A DNA stretch of 64,000 nt from Pseudomonas gingeri (GCF_013386115.1 NZ_JACAOR010000008.1:278669-342668), one strand, 5' to 3'. Counted from the stretch's first letter, positions 35,719 through 45,102 are shown. Program-made: numbers and translations. Notes: a model not told the origin generated them from the letters alone.

Positions 35719-37200
35719 TTACCGGCTGATTTTCCAGGCGTCGCCGGCTGGTGCGGTGCCGCGGTCGTAGGGCTTGCCCAGCCACATGTAGAGCAGGCCC
35801 AGTCCGATGACGATGGCGGTGCTCAGGACCATGGCGTAGTTGATGTACCAGGCCGCATCCGGCGTACGGGGCCAGGCCATGTTGACGATGGCGCCGACGC
35901 CATAGACCAGCGCGCCGATATTCACCGGCAGGCCCCAGGCCCCCAGGGTGAACTTGCCGCTGGGTTTCCAGCCGCGGGCGCGGGCGAACAGGGCGGCGAG
36001 CACGATCATCTGGAAGGCCAGGTAGATGCCGATGGCCGCGAAGCTGACGATGGTCGCCACCGCGTCCTGCAGGAAGAAGCCGAGGGCGATGATCAGCGCC
36101 GGCAGGACCCCGGAGACGAACAAGGCCGCCACGGGCACCTGGGTGGTCGGTGAAATTCGCTTCAGCAGGTTGCTGCCGATGACCATTTCATCGCGGGCAT
36201 AGGAGTACAGCAGGCGGCTGGCGGCGGCCTGCAGGCTGATGACGCAGGAGATGAAGGAAATCATCACCACGCCCATCACCACTTTCGAGCCGACGCTGCC
36301 GAAGGCATTGTTGAGGATGGTGGTGACCGGGTCCTTGTCGGTGCCGTTGATCACCGCCTGCATGTCCGGCACGGCGAGGATCAGCGCCAGGCAGGCGAAC
36401 ATCGCCGCGATACCGCCGATGTAGATGGTCATGCGCATCGCCACCGGGATCTGCTTGCTCGGGTTCGGGGTTTCCTCGGCCACGTCGCCGCAGGCTTCGA
36501 AGCCGTAGTAGAGGAACATGCCCGCCAGCGATGCGGTGAGGAATGCCGGCAGGTAGGAGCCGTCGACCCGGATATCGAACGTATTGAACAGTACGCTGAT
36601 GGGCTGGTGGCGTTCGAACACCAGCAGGTACACGCCGACGATCACCGCGCCGACCAGTTCGCAGAGAAAACCGAACATGGCGATGCGTGCCAGGACCTTG
36701 GTGCCGCTGAGGTTGACCAGGGTGGCGAACAGCGTCAGGACCAGGGCGATGACGATATTGGTGTTGTTGCTCGGCTCGAAGCCGAGCATGGCCGCGAGGT
36801 AAGGACCGGCACCGACCGCGACGGCGGCGATGGTCACGCACAGGGCGATGGAGTAGATCCAGCCGACCATCCACGCCCAGCGTTTACCCACCAGGCGCCG
36901 GGCCCAGGGATAGACACCCCCGGAGATCGGGAACTGCGAGACCACTTCGCCGAAGATCAGGCAGACCAGCAGTTGCCCGCAGCCGACCAGCAGGTAGGCC
37001 CAGAACATCGGCGGGCCGCCGGCGGCCAGGCACAGGCCGAACAGGGTGTAGACGCCGACCACCGGCGAAAGGTAGGTAAAGCCCAGGGCGAAGTTTTCCC
37101 ACAGGCTCATGCTGCGGTTGAAGTTCGAGGTATAGCCCAGTTTGCGCAGCTGTTCGGCATCGCTGTCGGCATCTGCGCCGAGGTGGGGTTGTGCACTCAT
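35719..37200 (-). CDS. APC-family amino acid/polyamine permease
   Basis: A 493-residue inner-membrane protein with about 12 hydrophobic segments, starting MSAQPHLGADADSDAEQLRK at 37200; a 99-residue upstream extension is rejected because it has no membrane-protein character. NFALGFTYLSPVVGVYTLFG and the GGVYPWARRLVG region fit the amino acid/choline (ACT) branch of APC permeases. Its place between spdH and an aminobutyraldehyde dehydrogenase suggests import of a polyamine or GABA (inference). Confidence 0.87.
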   Translation of the reverse strand: MSAQPHLGADADSDAEQLRKLGYTSNFNRSMSLWENFALGFTYLSPVVGVYTLFGLCLAAGGPPMFWAYLLVGCGQLLVCLIFGEVVSQFPISGGVYPWARRLVGKRWAWMVGWIYSIALCVTIAAVAVGAGPYLAAMLGFEPSNNTNIVIALVLTLFATLVNLSGTKVLARIAMFGFLCELVGAVIVGVYLLVFERHQPISVLFNTFDIRVDGSYLPAFLTASLAGMFLYYGFEACGDVAEETPNPSKQIPVAMRMTIYIGGIAAMFACLALILAVPDMQAVINGTDKDPVTTILNNAFGSVGSKVVMGVVMISFISCVISLQAAASRLLYSYARDEMVIGSNLLKRISPTTQVPVAALFVSGVLPALIIALGFFLQDAVATIVSFAAIGIYLAFQMIVLAALFARARGWKPSGKFTLGAWGLPVNIGALVYGVGAIVNMAWPRTPDAAWYINYAMVLSTAIVIGLGLLYMWLGKPYDRGTAPAGDAWKISR

Positions 37201-37301
37201 GGCGGTGTGGCTCCAGAAAATCGGCAGATTTCGGATGTCCGAAACCGTGGCCGGGCCATGACGGCCCGTCCCGGTTCGGTATTTTTGTGGTGGAGTTGTG
37301 C

Positions 37302-38726
37302 TTAGTGCTTGAACATCACATGGCGTACGGTGGTGTAGTCCTCCAGGCCGTACATGGACATGTCCTTGCCATAGCCGGACAGCTTCTGACCGCCGTGGGG
37401 CATCTCGCTGACCAGCATGAAGTGGGTGTTGACCCAGGTGCAGCCGTATTGCAGGCGGGCCGCCAGGCGGTGGGCGCGACCGACATCGGCGGTCCACACC
37501 GACGATGCCAGGCCATAGTCCGAATCGTTGGCCCAGCCCAGTACCTGGGCCTCGTCGTTGAAGCGAGTCACCGAAACCACCGGGCCGAACACTTCGCGGC
37601 GGACGATCTCGTCGTCCTGCTGGGCATCGGCCAGCACCGTCGGTTCGAAGAAGAAACCGTTGCCTTCCACGGCCTTGCCGCCGGTCACCAGGCGGATATG
37701 CGACTGCGCCACGGCGCGCTCGACAAAACCGGCGACACGATCACGGTGCTGGGCGGTGATCAGCGGGCCCAGCTCGGTGGAAGGATCATCCTGCAGGCCG
37801 TACTTGATGGTGCTCACGGCCGCGCCGAGTTTCTCGACGAACTTCTCGTAGATACCGGCCTGGGCGTATACGCGGCAGGCCGCGGTGCAATCCTGGCCGG
37901 CGTTGTAGAAGCCGAAGGTGCGGATGCCTTCCACGGCGGCGTCGATATCGGCGTCGTCGAAGATGATCACCGGGGCCTTGCCGCCCAGTTCCATGTGCAT
38001 GCGCTTGACGCTGTCGGCGGTGCTGGAAATGATGTTCGAGCCGGTGGCAATGGAGCCGGTCAGCGACACCATGCGCACTTTCGGATGGGTCACCAGCGGG
38101 CTGCCGACGGTCGGGCCGCGCCCGAACACCAGGTTGAGCACGCCGGCGGGGAATATCTCCGCCGCCAGTTCGGCCAGGCGCAACGCGGTCAGCGGGGTCT
38201 GCTCCGACGGCTTGAGCACCACGGTGTTGCCGGCGGCCAGGGCTGGGGCGATTTTCCAGGCGACCATCATCAGCGGATAGTTCCACGGCGCGATGGAGGC
38301 GATCACGCCCACCGGGTCGCGGCGGATCATCGAGGTGTGGCCCGGCAGGTATTCGCCGCCGGCCGAACCGTTCATGCAGCGGCTGGCGCCGGCGAAGAAA
38401 CGGAACACATCGGCAATCGCCGGGATTTCATCGTTGAGCGCCGCGCTCAGCGGCTTGCCGCAGTTGTCTGACTCCAGCCTGGCCAGTTCCGCGCCGTGGG
38501 CCTCGATGGCATCGGCGAGCTTGAGCAGCAACAGCGAGCGGTCTTTCGGCGCGGTCTGCGACCAGCTGTCGAAAGCGGCATCGGCGGCGCGCACGGCGGC
38601 ATCGACCTGGGCTTCGCTGGCTTCGTTGATTTCCACCAGCACACGGCCCAGGGCCGGATTGAACACGGGTTGCGCAGGGCCTTCGCCAGCGACGAGTTGA
38701 CCGTTGATCAGCAGTTTGGTTTGCAT
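37302..38726 (-). CDS. patD: Gamma-aminobutyraldehyde dehydrogenase (PatD/YdcW-like)
   Basis: A 474-residue NAD-dependent aldehyde dehydrogenase, identical in length to E. coli PatD. It should oxidise 4-aminobutyraldehyde to GABA. PWNYPLMMVAWKIAPALAAG, MELGGKAPVIIFDDAD (general-base Glu) and NAGQDCTAACRVYAQAG (nucleophilic Cys) are visible. It lies downstream of a permease gene in the order ydcS-T-U-V-patD known from E. coli. A second copy of the same subfamily is encoded at the head of the block. Confidence 0.92.
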   Translation of the reverse strand: MQTKLLINGQLVAGEGPAQPVFNPALGRVLVEINEASEAQVDAAVRAADAAFDSWSQTAPKDRSLLLLKLADAIEAHGAELARLESDNCGKPLSAALNDEIPAIADVFRFFAGASRCMNGSAGGEYLPGHTSMIRRDPVGVIASIAPWNYPLMMVAWKIAPALAAGNTVVLKPSEQTPLTALRLAELAAEIFPAGVLNLVFGRGPTVGSPLVTHPKVRMVSLTGSIATGSNIISSTADSVKRMHMELGGKAPVIIFDDADIDAAVEGIRTFGFYNAGQDCTAACRVYAQAGIYEKFVEKLGAAVSTIKYGLQDDPSTELGPLITAQHRDRVAGFVERAVAQSHIRLVTGGKAVEGNGFFFEPTVLADAQQDDEIVRREVFGPVVSVTRFNDEAQVLGWANDSDYGLASSVWTADVGRAHRLAARLQYGCTWVNTHFMLVSEMPHGGQKLSGYGKDMSMYGLEDYTTVRHVMFKH

Positions 38727-38812
38727 GGTTATGTCCTCATGACTCAATCGGGTTGTCCGGCGGCCGCCTGTCCCTTGTGGGAGCGGGCTCGGGCGGCCAC
38801 TTGTTGAAAGGG

Positions 38813-39637
38813 TTATTTACCGCCACTGCCGGCCACGCTTTCACCGCCGCGGGTCAGGTAGTAGGCGCCGAGGATCGGCAGCATGGTGACCATCATCACC
38901 AGCATGGCGACCACGTTGGTGACCGGTACGTCCCGCGGTCGGCTGAGCTGGTTGAGCAGCCAGATCGGCAGGGTGCGTTCATGCCCGGCGGTAAAGGTGG
39001 TGACAATGATCTCGTCGAACGACAGGGCGAACGCCAGCATGCCGCCGGCCAGCAGCGCCGAGCCGAGGTTCGGCAGGACGATGTAGCGGAAGGTCTGCCA
39101 GCCATCGGCACCGAGGTCCATCGAGGCTTCGATCAGGCTGTGGGAGGTGCGCCGCAGCCGGGCGATGACGTTGTTGTAGACGATCACCACGCAGAAGGTC
39201 GCGTGGCCGACGATGATGGTGAACATCCCCGGCTCGATCCCCAGCGTCTTGAAGGTCGCCAGCAAGGCGATCCCGGTGATGATCCCCGGCAGGGCAATCG
39301 GCAGGATCAGCATCAGCGAAATGCCCTGCTTGCCGAAGAAGTCGCGGCGATACAGCGCGGCCGAGGCCAGGGTGCCGAGGACCATGGCGATCAGGGTGGC
39401 GATGGCGGCGATCTGCAGCGACAGCTTGATCGCTTCCAGCACGTCCGGACGGGCGAAGGCCACGCTGAACCACTTCAGGGTGAAGCCCTGGGGCGGGAAG
39501 CTGAAGGCCGCGTCCTCGGTGTTGAAGGCGTACATGAAGATGATCAGGATCGGGAAGTGCAGGAACACCAGCCCGCCCCATGCGGCGATACGCAGGCCCA
39601 GGGAAGCCCGCCCTTGGGATGAAGAGTCAGAGTGCAT
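38813..39637 (-). CDS. ydcV: ABC transporter permease (PotC/YdcV-like)
   Basis: A 274-residue inner-membrane protein with about six hydrophobic segments and the permease EAA loop around SLIEASMDLGADGWQTFRYI. The start overlaps the preceding permease gene by 11 bp, indicating coupled translation. Homologous to PotC-type subunits of spermidine/putrescine importers. Confidence 0.92.
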   Translation of the reverse strand: MHSDSSSQGRASLGLRIAAWGGLVFLHFPILIIFMYAFNTEDAAFSFPPQGFTLKWFSVAFARPDVLEAIKLSLQIAAIATLIAMVLGTLASAALYRRDFFGKQGISLMLILPIALPGIITGIALLATFKTLGIEPGMFTIIVGHATFCVVIVYNNVIARLRRTSHSLIEASMDLGADGWQTFRYIVLPNLGSALLAGGMLAFALSFDEIIVTTFTAGHERTLPIWLLNQLSRPRDVPVTNVVAMLVMMVTMLPILGAYYLTRGGESVAGSGGK

Positions 39638-40574
39638 CGAAGGCCCCCAGGCGTTTGACGATGGACAGGTAGACGGCGATCAGCACGATCGGCACCAGGG
39701 TGAAGGCGGCCGCCATCGGCATGTTGCCGATGGCCCCCTGCTGGGCGTAGACCATGCTGCCGACGAAGTAGCCGGGCGGACCGATCAGCTGCGGCACGAT
39801 AAAGTCGCCCAGGGTCAGCGAGAAGGTGAAGATGGAGCCGGCGGCAATGCCCGGGATCGACAGCGGCAGGATCACCTGCATGAAGGTCTGGCGCGGCTTC
39901 GCCCCGAGGTCGGCGGAGGCTTGCAGCAGGGACGGCGGCAGGCGCTCCAGGGACGCCTGGATCGGCAGGATCATGAACGGCAACCAGATATAGACGAACA
40001 CCATGAAGCGGCCCAGGTGCGAGGTCGACAGGGTGCTGCCGCCGATCCCGGGGATACCCAGGACGAATTGCAGCAGCGGTTCCAGTCCCAGGTGCTGGAC
40101 GAACCACTGGGCGACGCCGCCCTTGGCCAGCAGCAGGGTCCAGGCATAGGCCTTGACGATGTAGCTGGCCCACATCGGCATCATCACCGCGATGTAGAAG
40201 AACGCCTTGGTCTTGCCGGTGGTGTAGCGCGCCATGTAGTAGGCGATGGGAAAGGCGACGATCCCGGAGGCGATCGACACCACCACCGCCATGCTCAGGG
40301 TGCGCACGATGATGTCGAAGTTCGACGGGTTGAACAGCGCGGCGAAGTTCGCCAGGGTCAGGTCCGGAGTGACCGCCATGGTGAAATCGTCGAAGGTGTA
40401 GAAGCCTTGCCAGAGCAGGGTCAGCAGCGAGCCGAGATAGATCGCGCCGAACCAGATCAGTGGCGGCACCAGCAGCAACGCCAGATAGAAGTTGGGACGG
40501 CGGTAGAGCAGGTTGGAGAACCGTCGCATCAGCGACGGGCTTGCCGTCGTGGGTGTCAGGGCCAGAGTGCTCAT
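39627..40574 (-). CDS. ydcU: ABC transporter permease (PotB/YdcU-like)
   Basis: A 315-residue inner-membrane protein, close to E. coli YdcU in length. Membrane segments begin after a basic N-terminus (LMRRFSNLLYRRPNFY); the EAA loop is near PSLLQASADLGAKPRQTFMQ. It starts one base after the stop of the ATPase gene and overlaps the next permease gene, so the three proteins are made together. Confidence 0.92.
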   Translation of the reverse strand: MSTLALTPTTASPSLMRRFSNLLYRRPNFYLALLLVPPLIWFGAIYLGSLLTLLWQGFYTFDDFTMAVTPDLTLANFAALFNPSNFDIIVRTLSMAVVVSIASGIVAFPIAYYMARYTTGKTKAFFYIAVMMPMWASYIVKAYAWTLLLAKGGVAQWFVQHLGLEPLLQFVLGIPGIGGSTLSTSHLGRFMVFVYIWLPFMILPIQASLERLPPSLLQASADLGAKPRQTFMQVILPLSIPGIAAGSIFTFSLTLGDFIVPQLIGPPGYFVGSMVYAQQGAIGNMPMAAAFTLVPIVLIAVYLSIVKRLGAFDAL

Positions 40575-40575
40575 G

Positions 40576-41601
40576 TCACACCTCGCTCGCCAGCACAGTC
40601 ATGGCTTCCCGCGCCCAGCGCGCGGTGATGCGCTGGCCGGTCTGGTGCTGGGCGCTGGTGTCCAGCCACTGGGTGTTGGCCTGGCTGATATTCAGGGTCT
40701 GGCCGTTCTCCAGCTTCAGCTCATAGCGGGTGGCGCTGCCCTGGTACTGGATATCGTGCAGCAGGCCGCTGACTTCGACTTCGTGGCCTTGTGCCGGGCC
40801 TTCGGCGAAACGCACATGTTCCGGGCGGATCGAGAAGGGCAGGTCGCTGCCGCTCAACTGCCTGGCCAACTCGCCGCGAATCACGTTGGAGGTGCCGACG
40901 AATTCGGCGACGAAGGTGGTGGCCGGTTTCATGTAGAGGTTGCGTGGGGTGTCGACCTGCTCGATGCGGCCCTTGTTGAACACCGCGACGCGGTCGGACA
41001 TCGACAGCGCTTCGGTCTGGTCATGGGTGACGAAGATAAAGGTGATGCCCAACTGGCGTTGCAACTTCTTCAGTTCGCCCTGCATCTGCTCGCGCAGCTT
41101 GAGGTCCAGGGCGCCGAGGGGCTCGTCGAGCAGCAGCACCCGTGGGCGATTGACCAGGGCACGGGCCAGGGCCACGCGCTGGCGCTGGCCGCCGGACAAC
41201 TGCACCGGCTTGCGCTCGCCATAGCCGCCGAGGGCGACCATGCCCAGGGCTTCCTCGGCGCGCGCCAGGCGTTCGTTCTTGCCGACGCCCTTGACTTTCA
41301 GGCCGTAGGCGACGTTGTCGCGCACGTTCATATGGGGGAACAGCGCGTAATCCTGGAACACGGTGTTCACGTCACGCTGGTAGGGCGGCAGCCCGGCGGC
41401 TTCTTCGCCGTGGATGCGGATCGAACCGGCGCTGGGTTGTTCGAAGCCGGCGATCAGGCGCAGGCAGGTGGTCTTGCCCGAGCCGGAAGGGCCGAGCATG
41501 GAAAAGAACTCGCCGTCCTGGATATCGATGGAAACCCGGTCAACGGCTTTCACTTCGCCGAACTGACGGGAAACGTGGGTGAACTGGACTGCAAGCGTCA
41601 T
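40576..41601 (-). CDS. ydcT: ABC transporter ATP-binding protein (PotA/YdcT-like)
   Basis: A 341-residue ATPase starting MTLAVQFTHVSRQFGEVKAV at 41601; upstream in-frame codons run into the repeat array and are rejected. Walker A GPSGSGKTTCLRL, signature LSGGQRQRVALARAL, Walker B RVLLLDEPLGALD, then a C-terminal TOBE-type domain. This is the polyamine/iron group of importers. The 666-bp gap upstream of it is filled by repeats, so it is either transcribed through them from ydcS or has its own weak promoter at 41610-41700. Confidence 0.93.
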   Translation of the reverse strand: MTLAVQFTHVSRQFGEVKAVDRVSIDIQDGEFFSMLGPSGSGKTTCLRLIAGFEQPSAGSIRIHGEEAAGLPPYQRDVNTVFQDYALFPHMNVRDNVAYGLKVKGVGKNERLARAEEALGMVALGGYGERKPVQLSGGQRQRVALARALVNRPRVLLLDEPLGALDLKLREQMQGELKKLQRQLGITFIFVTHDQTEALSMSDRVAVFNKGRIEQVDTPRNLYMKPATTFVAEFVGTSNVIRGELARQLSGSDLPFSIRPEHVRFAEGPAQGHEVEVSGLLHDIQYQGSATRYELKLENGQTLNISQANTQWLDTSAQHQTGQRITARWAREAMTVLASEV

Positions 41602-42267
41602 GATGCGGTGCTCCAAAAAGGCGAGGGCCGTTGCAGCGGCCTGGCCTGGACTTCTGAAAAATCTGAAACGGTGAACAGCGATCTGGCTGGCATTGCGCTG
41701 TCTGTTCGGACGCGGCAAGGCTCACGGGCCTCATCGCTGGCAAGCCAGCTCCTACAGGGGTTGTGTCGTACGCAAGCTCGTTGTGCGACACGGACTCCTT
41801 GTAGGAGCCGGCTTGCTGGCGATGGCGTCCGGATGGGCGATGCAAGGCTCATGGGCCTCATCGCTGGCAAGCCAGCTCCTACAGGGGTTGTGTCGTACGC
41901 AAGTTCGTTGTGCGACACAGATCCCTTGTAGGAGCCGGCTTGCCGGCGATGGCGTCCGGATGGACGCTGCAAGGCTGATGGGCCTCATCGCTGGCAAGCC
42001 AGCTCCTACAGGGGTTGTGTCGTACGCAAGCTCGTTGTGCGACACAGATCCCTTGTAGGAGCCGGCTTGCCGGCGATGGCGTCCGGATGGACGCTGCAAG
42101 GCTCACGGGCCTCATCGCTGGCAAGCCAGCTCCTACAGGGGTTGTGTCGTACTCAAACCCGGTATTCGACACAGATCCCTTGTAGGAGCCGGCTTGCTGG
42201 CGATGGCGTCCGGATGGACGCTGCAAGGCTCATGGGCCTCATCGCTGGCAAGCCAGCTCCCAGGGGT
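41602..42267. other. 666-bp gap inside the ydcS-ydcT operon, almost all repeat array
   Basis: About 110 bp upstream of ydcT (41602-41711) are unique sequence with no site recognised. The rest, to 5 bp from the ydcS stop codon, is the 127-bp tandem array. Short open frames across it on both strands consist of repeated peptide and are not genes. Confidence 0.85.
41712..42262. repeat. Tandem array of 127-bp REP-containing units (BIME array)
   Basis: The string TCATCGCTGGCAAGCCAGCT recurs at 41731, 41858, 41985, 42112 and 42239, exactly 127 bp apart: four full units plus a fifth left arm. Each unit holds one REP in each orientation (the partner being TGTAGGAGCCGGCTTGCTGG or its CCGG variant) and, between them, a hairpin GTGTCGTAC...GTGCGACAC. 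The spacing is constant, so the array grew by tandem duplication. In unit 4 the central hairpin loop is altered. Confidence 0.97.
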
Positions 42268-43419
42268 TTAGCGACCGCCCATGATCGCAATGTAGTCCTG
42301 GGTCCAGCGGCTGTACGGCACGAACTTGCCGCCCTCGGCCTGCGGGGTTTTCCAGAAGGCGATCTTGTCGAAGGAGTCGAAGCCGTTGGTCTTGCAGCCT
42401 TCGGCGCCGAGCAACTCGCTACCCTTGCACGCCGCGGGAACCGCCGGCAGGGAACCGAACCAGGCCGCTACGTCACCCTGGACCTTGGGTTGCAGCGACC
42501 AGTCCATCCACTTGTAGGCGCAGTTGGGGTGCTTGGCATCGGCATGCAACATGGTGGTGTCGGCCCAACCGGTGACGCCTTCCTTCGGAATGGTCGAGGC
42601 CACTGGCTGCTTGTCGGCCTGCAGGCCGTTGACCATGTAGCCCCAGGAGCTGGAGGCGGCGACGCCTTCGTTCTTGAAGTCACTCATCTGTACGGTCGCG
42701 TCGTGCCAGTAGCGATGGATCAGCGGCTGCTGCGCGCGCAACAGGTCGAGGACCGCCTTGTACTGGGTCTCGGTCAGTTCATAGGGGTTCTGGATCCCCA
42801 GTTCCGGCTTGGCGGACTTGAGGTACAGCGCCGCGTCGGCGATATAGATCGGGCCGTCATAGGCCTGTACGCGGCCCTTGTTCGGCTTGCCGTCCGGCAG
42901 GTTCTGCGCGTCGAAGATCACCGCCCAGCTGGTCGGTGCCTGCTTGAACACGCTGGTGTTGTACATCAGCACGTTCGGGCCCCACTGGTAGGGAGTGCCG
43001 TAGGTCTGCTTGTTGACCACGTACCACGGCGCATCCTTGAGGCGCGGGTCGAGGTTCTTCCAGTTCGGGATCAACTCGGGGTTGATCGGCTGCACCCGCT
43101 TGCCGACGATCAGGCGCAGCGACGCGTCGCCCGAAGCGGTGACCAGGTCGTAGCCGCCCTTGGCCATCAGGCTGACCATCTCATCGGAGGTGGCGGCGGT
43201 CTTCACACTGACCTTGCAGCCGGTTTCCTTTTCGAAACCGGTGACCCAGTCATAGGCCTTGTCGCTTTCACCCCGTTCGATATAGCCCGGCCAGGCGACG
43301 ATATCGAGTTGGCCTTCGCCGGCACCGACAGCTTTCAGCGGTTCGGCGGCCTGGAGACTGGCGCTGGCCAGCAAGGCGGTGGTGAGTGCACTGAGCAGTG
43401 CGGTCTTGTGCGCGAACAT
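42268..43419 (-). CDS. ydcS: ABC transporter substrate-binding protein (PotD/YdcS-like)
   Basis: A 383-residue periplasmic protein, close to E. coli YdcS (381), with signal peptide LLSALTTALLASASLQA (cleavage near residue 24). The mature part begins AEPLKAVGAGEGQLDIVAWP and continues in the polyamine-binding type I spermidine/putrescine fold (DLVTASGDASLRLIVGKRVQ). E. coli YdcS has been linked to putrescine uptake and to polyhydroxybutyrate formation. The gene is followed immediately by the REP array. Confidence 0.92.
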   Translation of the reverse strand: MFAHKTALLSALTTALLASASLQAAEPLKAVGAGEGQLDIVAWPGYIERGESDKAYDWVTGFEKETGCKVSVKTAATSDEMVSLMAKGGYDLVTASGDASLRLIVGKRVQPINPELIPNWKNLDPRLKDAPWYVVNKQTYGTPYQWGPNVLMYNTSVFKQAPTSWAVIFDAQNLPDGKPNKGRVQAYDGPIYIADAALYLKSAKPELGIQNPYELTETQYKAVLDLLRAQQPLIHRYWHDATVQMSDFKNEGVAASSSWGYMVNGLQADKQPVASTIPKEGVTGWADTTMLHADAKHPNCAYKWMDWSLQPKVQGDVAAWFGSLPAVPAACKGSELLGAEGCKTNGFDSFDKIAFWKTPQAEGGKFVPYSRWTQDYIAIMGGR

Positions 43420-43504
43420 GGGGTTTCCCTCTACTTTAATTATGGTCGGGGCAGTCGAACGGGTACTACATGCCGGTTGTGGCTTCTTGTTAGCGTAGTG
43501 CGTG

Positions 43505-44995
43505 TTACAGATGCTGGCCGTGGCGCGCCATGATATGGCGCACCACGCTGTAGTCCTGGAGCGAATCGCTGGACAGGTCCTTGCCGTAGCCGGAGCGTTT
43601 CAGGCCGCCGTGGGGCATTTCGCTGACCAGCATGAAATGGCTGTTGATCCAGGTGCAGCCGTACTGCAGGCGCGAGGCGACCTGCATCGCTTTATCCAGG
43701 TTCTGGGTCCAGACCGACGAGGCCAGGCCGTATTCCGAATCGTTGGCCCAGTCCACCGCCTGGCTCAGTTCGTCGAAGCGGGTCACGGTGACCACCGGTC
43801 CGAAGACTTCGCGCTGGACGATCTCGTCGCTCTGCCGGCAGCCGGCGAGCAGGGTGGGCTGGTAATAGAAGCCGGCGCCGGAGTGCACGGCGGCACCGGT
43901 GACGCGCTCGATGTGCGGCTGGCCCAGGGCCCGCTCGACGAAACTGGCGACGCGGTCGCGCTGGCGGGTACTGATCAGCGGGCCGATCTCGTTGTCGGCG
44001 TCGCGTTTACCGGCAAAGCGCAGGCTGCTGACGGCAGCGCCGAGTTCGGCCACCAATTTGTCGTGGATCCCGGCCTGGGCGTAGATCCGGCAGGCGGCGG
44101 TGCAGTCCTGGCCGGCGTTGTAGTAACCGTAGTTGCGCACGCCTTCGACCACCGCCTGGATATCCGCGTCGTCGCAGACGATCACCGGGGCCTTGCCGCC
44201 CAGTTCCAGGTGGGTGCGCTTCACGCTTTTCGCGGCGGCCTGGAGGATCTTCTGGCCGGTGACGATATCGCCGGTCAGCGACACCATGCGCACCTTCGGA
44301 TGGCTGACCAGATGGCTGCCGACCCCTTCGCCGCCACCGCAGACGATATTGATCACGCCCGCCGGCAACAACTCGGCCAGCGCCGGGGCGAGGGCCAGGA
44401 TCGACAGCGGCGTGTGTTCTGAGGGCTTGAATACCAGGGTGTTGCCGGCGGCCAGGGCCGGGGCGATTTTCCATGCGGCCATCATGATCGGGTAGTTCCA
44501 CGGCGCGATGGAGGCGACCACGCCAATCGGGTCGCGGCGGACCATGCTGGTATAGCCCGGCAGGTACTCGCCGGACAGTTGCCCGGTCTGGCAGCGCACG
44601 GCCCCGGCGAAGAAGCGGAACACGTCGACGGTCGCGCTGAGGTCATCCTGGCGGGCCAGGTGCAGCGGCTTGCCGCAGTTCAGCGATTCCAGGCGAGCCA
44701 GCAGGTCGGCGTTTTTCTCCACCGCGTCGGCGATGGCCAGGAGGATGTTCGAGCGTTGCTGCGGCGTGGTGCGCGACCAGCCGGCAAAGGCCCGGTGGGC
44801 GGCGAGGATGGCGCTTTCGACCTGTTCGGTGCTGGCTTCGGCGATATGCGTGAGCACCTCGCCGGTGGCCGGGTTGAGGATCGGTTCCACGAAACCAAGG
44901 CCGGCAACGAGTTCACCGTCGATCAGCAGCGAGGTGAACAGCGGGGTCGGGTGCGCGCCAGCCATTTTGCGAGTTCTCTTTTCTTGTGTGGCCAT
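43505..44995 (-). CDS. Second gamma-aminobutyraldehyde dehydrogenase-like enzyme
   Basis: A 496-residue aldehyde dehydrogenase paralogous to the one at 37302. Shared hallmarks: PWNYPIMMAAWKIAPALAAG, LELGGKAPVIVCDDAD and NAGQDCTAACRIYAQAG. It has about 20 extra N-terminal residues (MATQEKRTRKMAGAHPTPLF). It lies at the head of the ydcS-led block, 85 bp upstream of ydcS. It may handle a different aminoaldehyde, such as 3-aminopropanal from spermine, while the other handles 4-aminobutyraldehyde; that split is inference. Confidence 0.9.
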   Translation of the reverse strand: MATQEKRTRKMAGAHPTPLFTSLLIDGELVAGLGFVEPILNPATGEVLTHIAEASTEQVESAILAAHRAFAGWSRTTPQQRSNILLAIADAVEKNADLLARLESLNCGKPLHLARQDDLSATVDVFRFFAGAVRCQTGQLSGEYLPGYTSMVRRDPIGVVASIAPWNYPIMMAAWKIAPALAAGNTLVFKPSEHTPLSILALAPALAELLPAGVINIVCGGGEGVGSHLVSHPKVRMVSLTGDIVTGQKILQAAAKSVKRTHLELGGKAPVIVCDDADIQAVVEGVRNYGYYNAGQDCTAACRIYAQAGIHDKLVAELGAAVSSLRFAGKRDADNEIGPLISTRQRDRVASFVERALGQPHIERVTGAAVHSGAGFYYQPTLLAGCRQSDEIVQREVFGPVVTVTRFDELSQAVDWANDSEYGLASSVWTQNLDKAMQVASRLQYGCTWINSHFMLVSEMPHGGLKRSGYGKDLSSDSLQDYSVVRHIMARHGQHL

Positions 44996-45102
44996 TGGAG
45001 CTTCCCTTGCAGCTGGAGTCCGGCCTTTCTCTATATGGATGGCAAGAGACTAGAGGCCGGACGAGAGGTCGACAAATACTAAATACTGAAAGCAGCGTTC
45101 GA

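Noticed and set aside
33835..36153. 772-residue plus-strand frame over spdH and the permease gene
   Set aside because: Shadow of two minus-strand genes with clear FAD and membrane features.
41693..42226. Several 115-121-residue open frames across the array on both strands
   Set aside because: They are translations of the repeat itself, with repeated peptide, and have no ribosome sites.
41712..42262. Regular repeats that might be a CRISPR array
   Set aside because: The whole 127-bp unit is conserved, including what would be spacers; units contain REP palindromes, and no cas genes are near.
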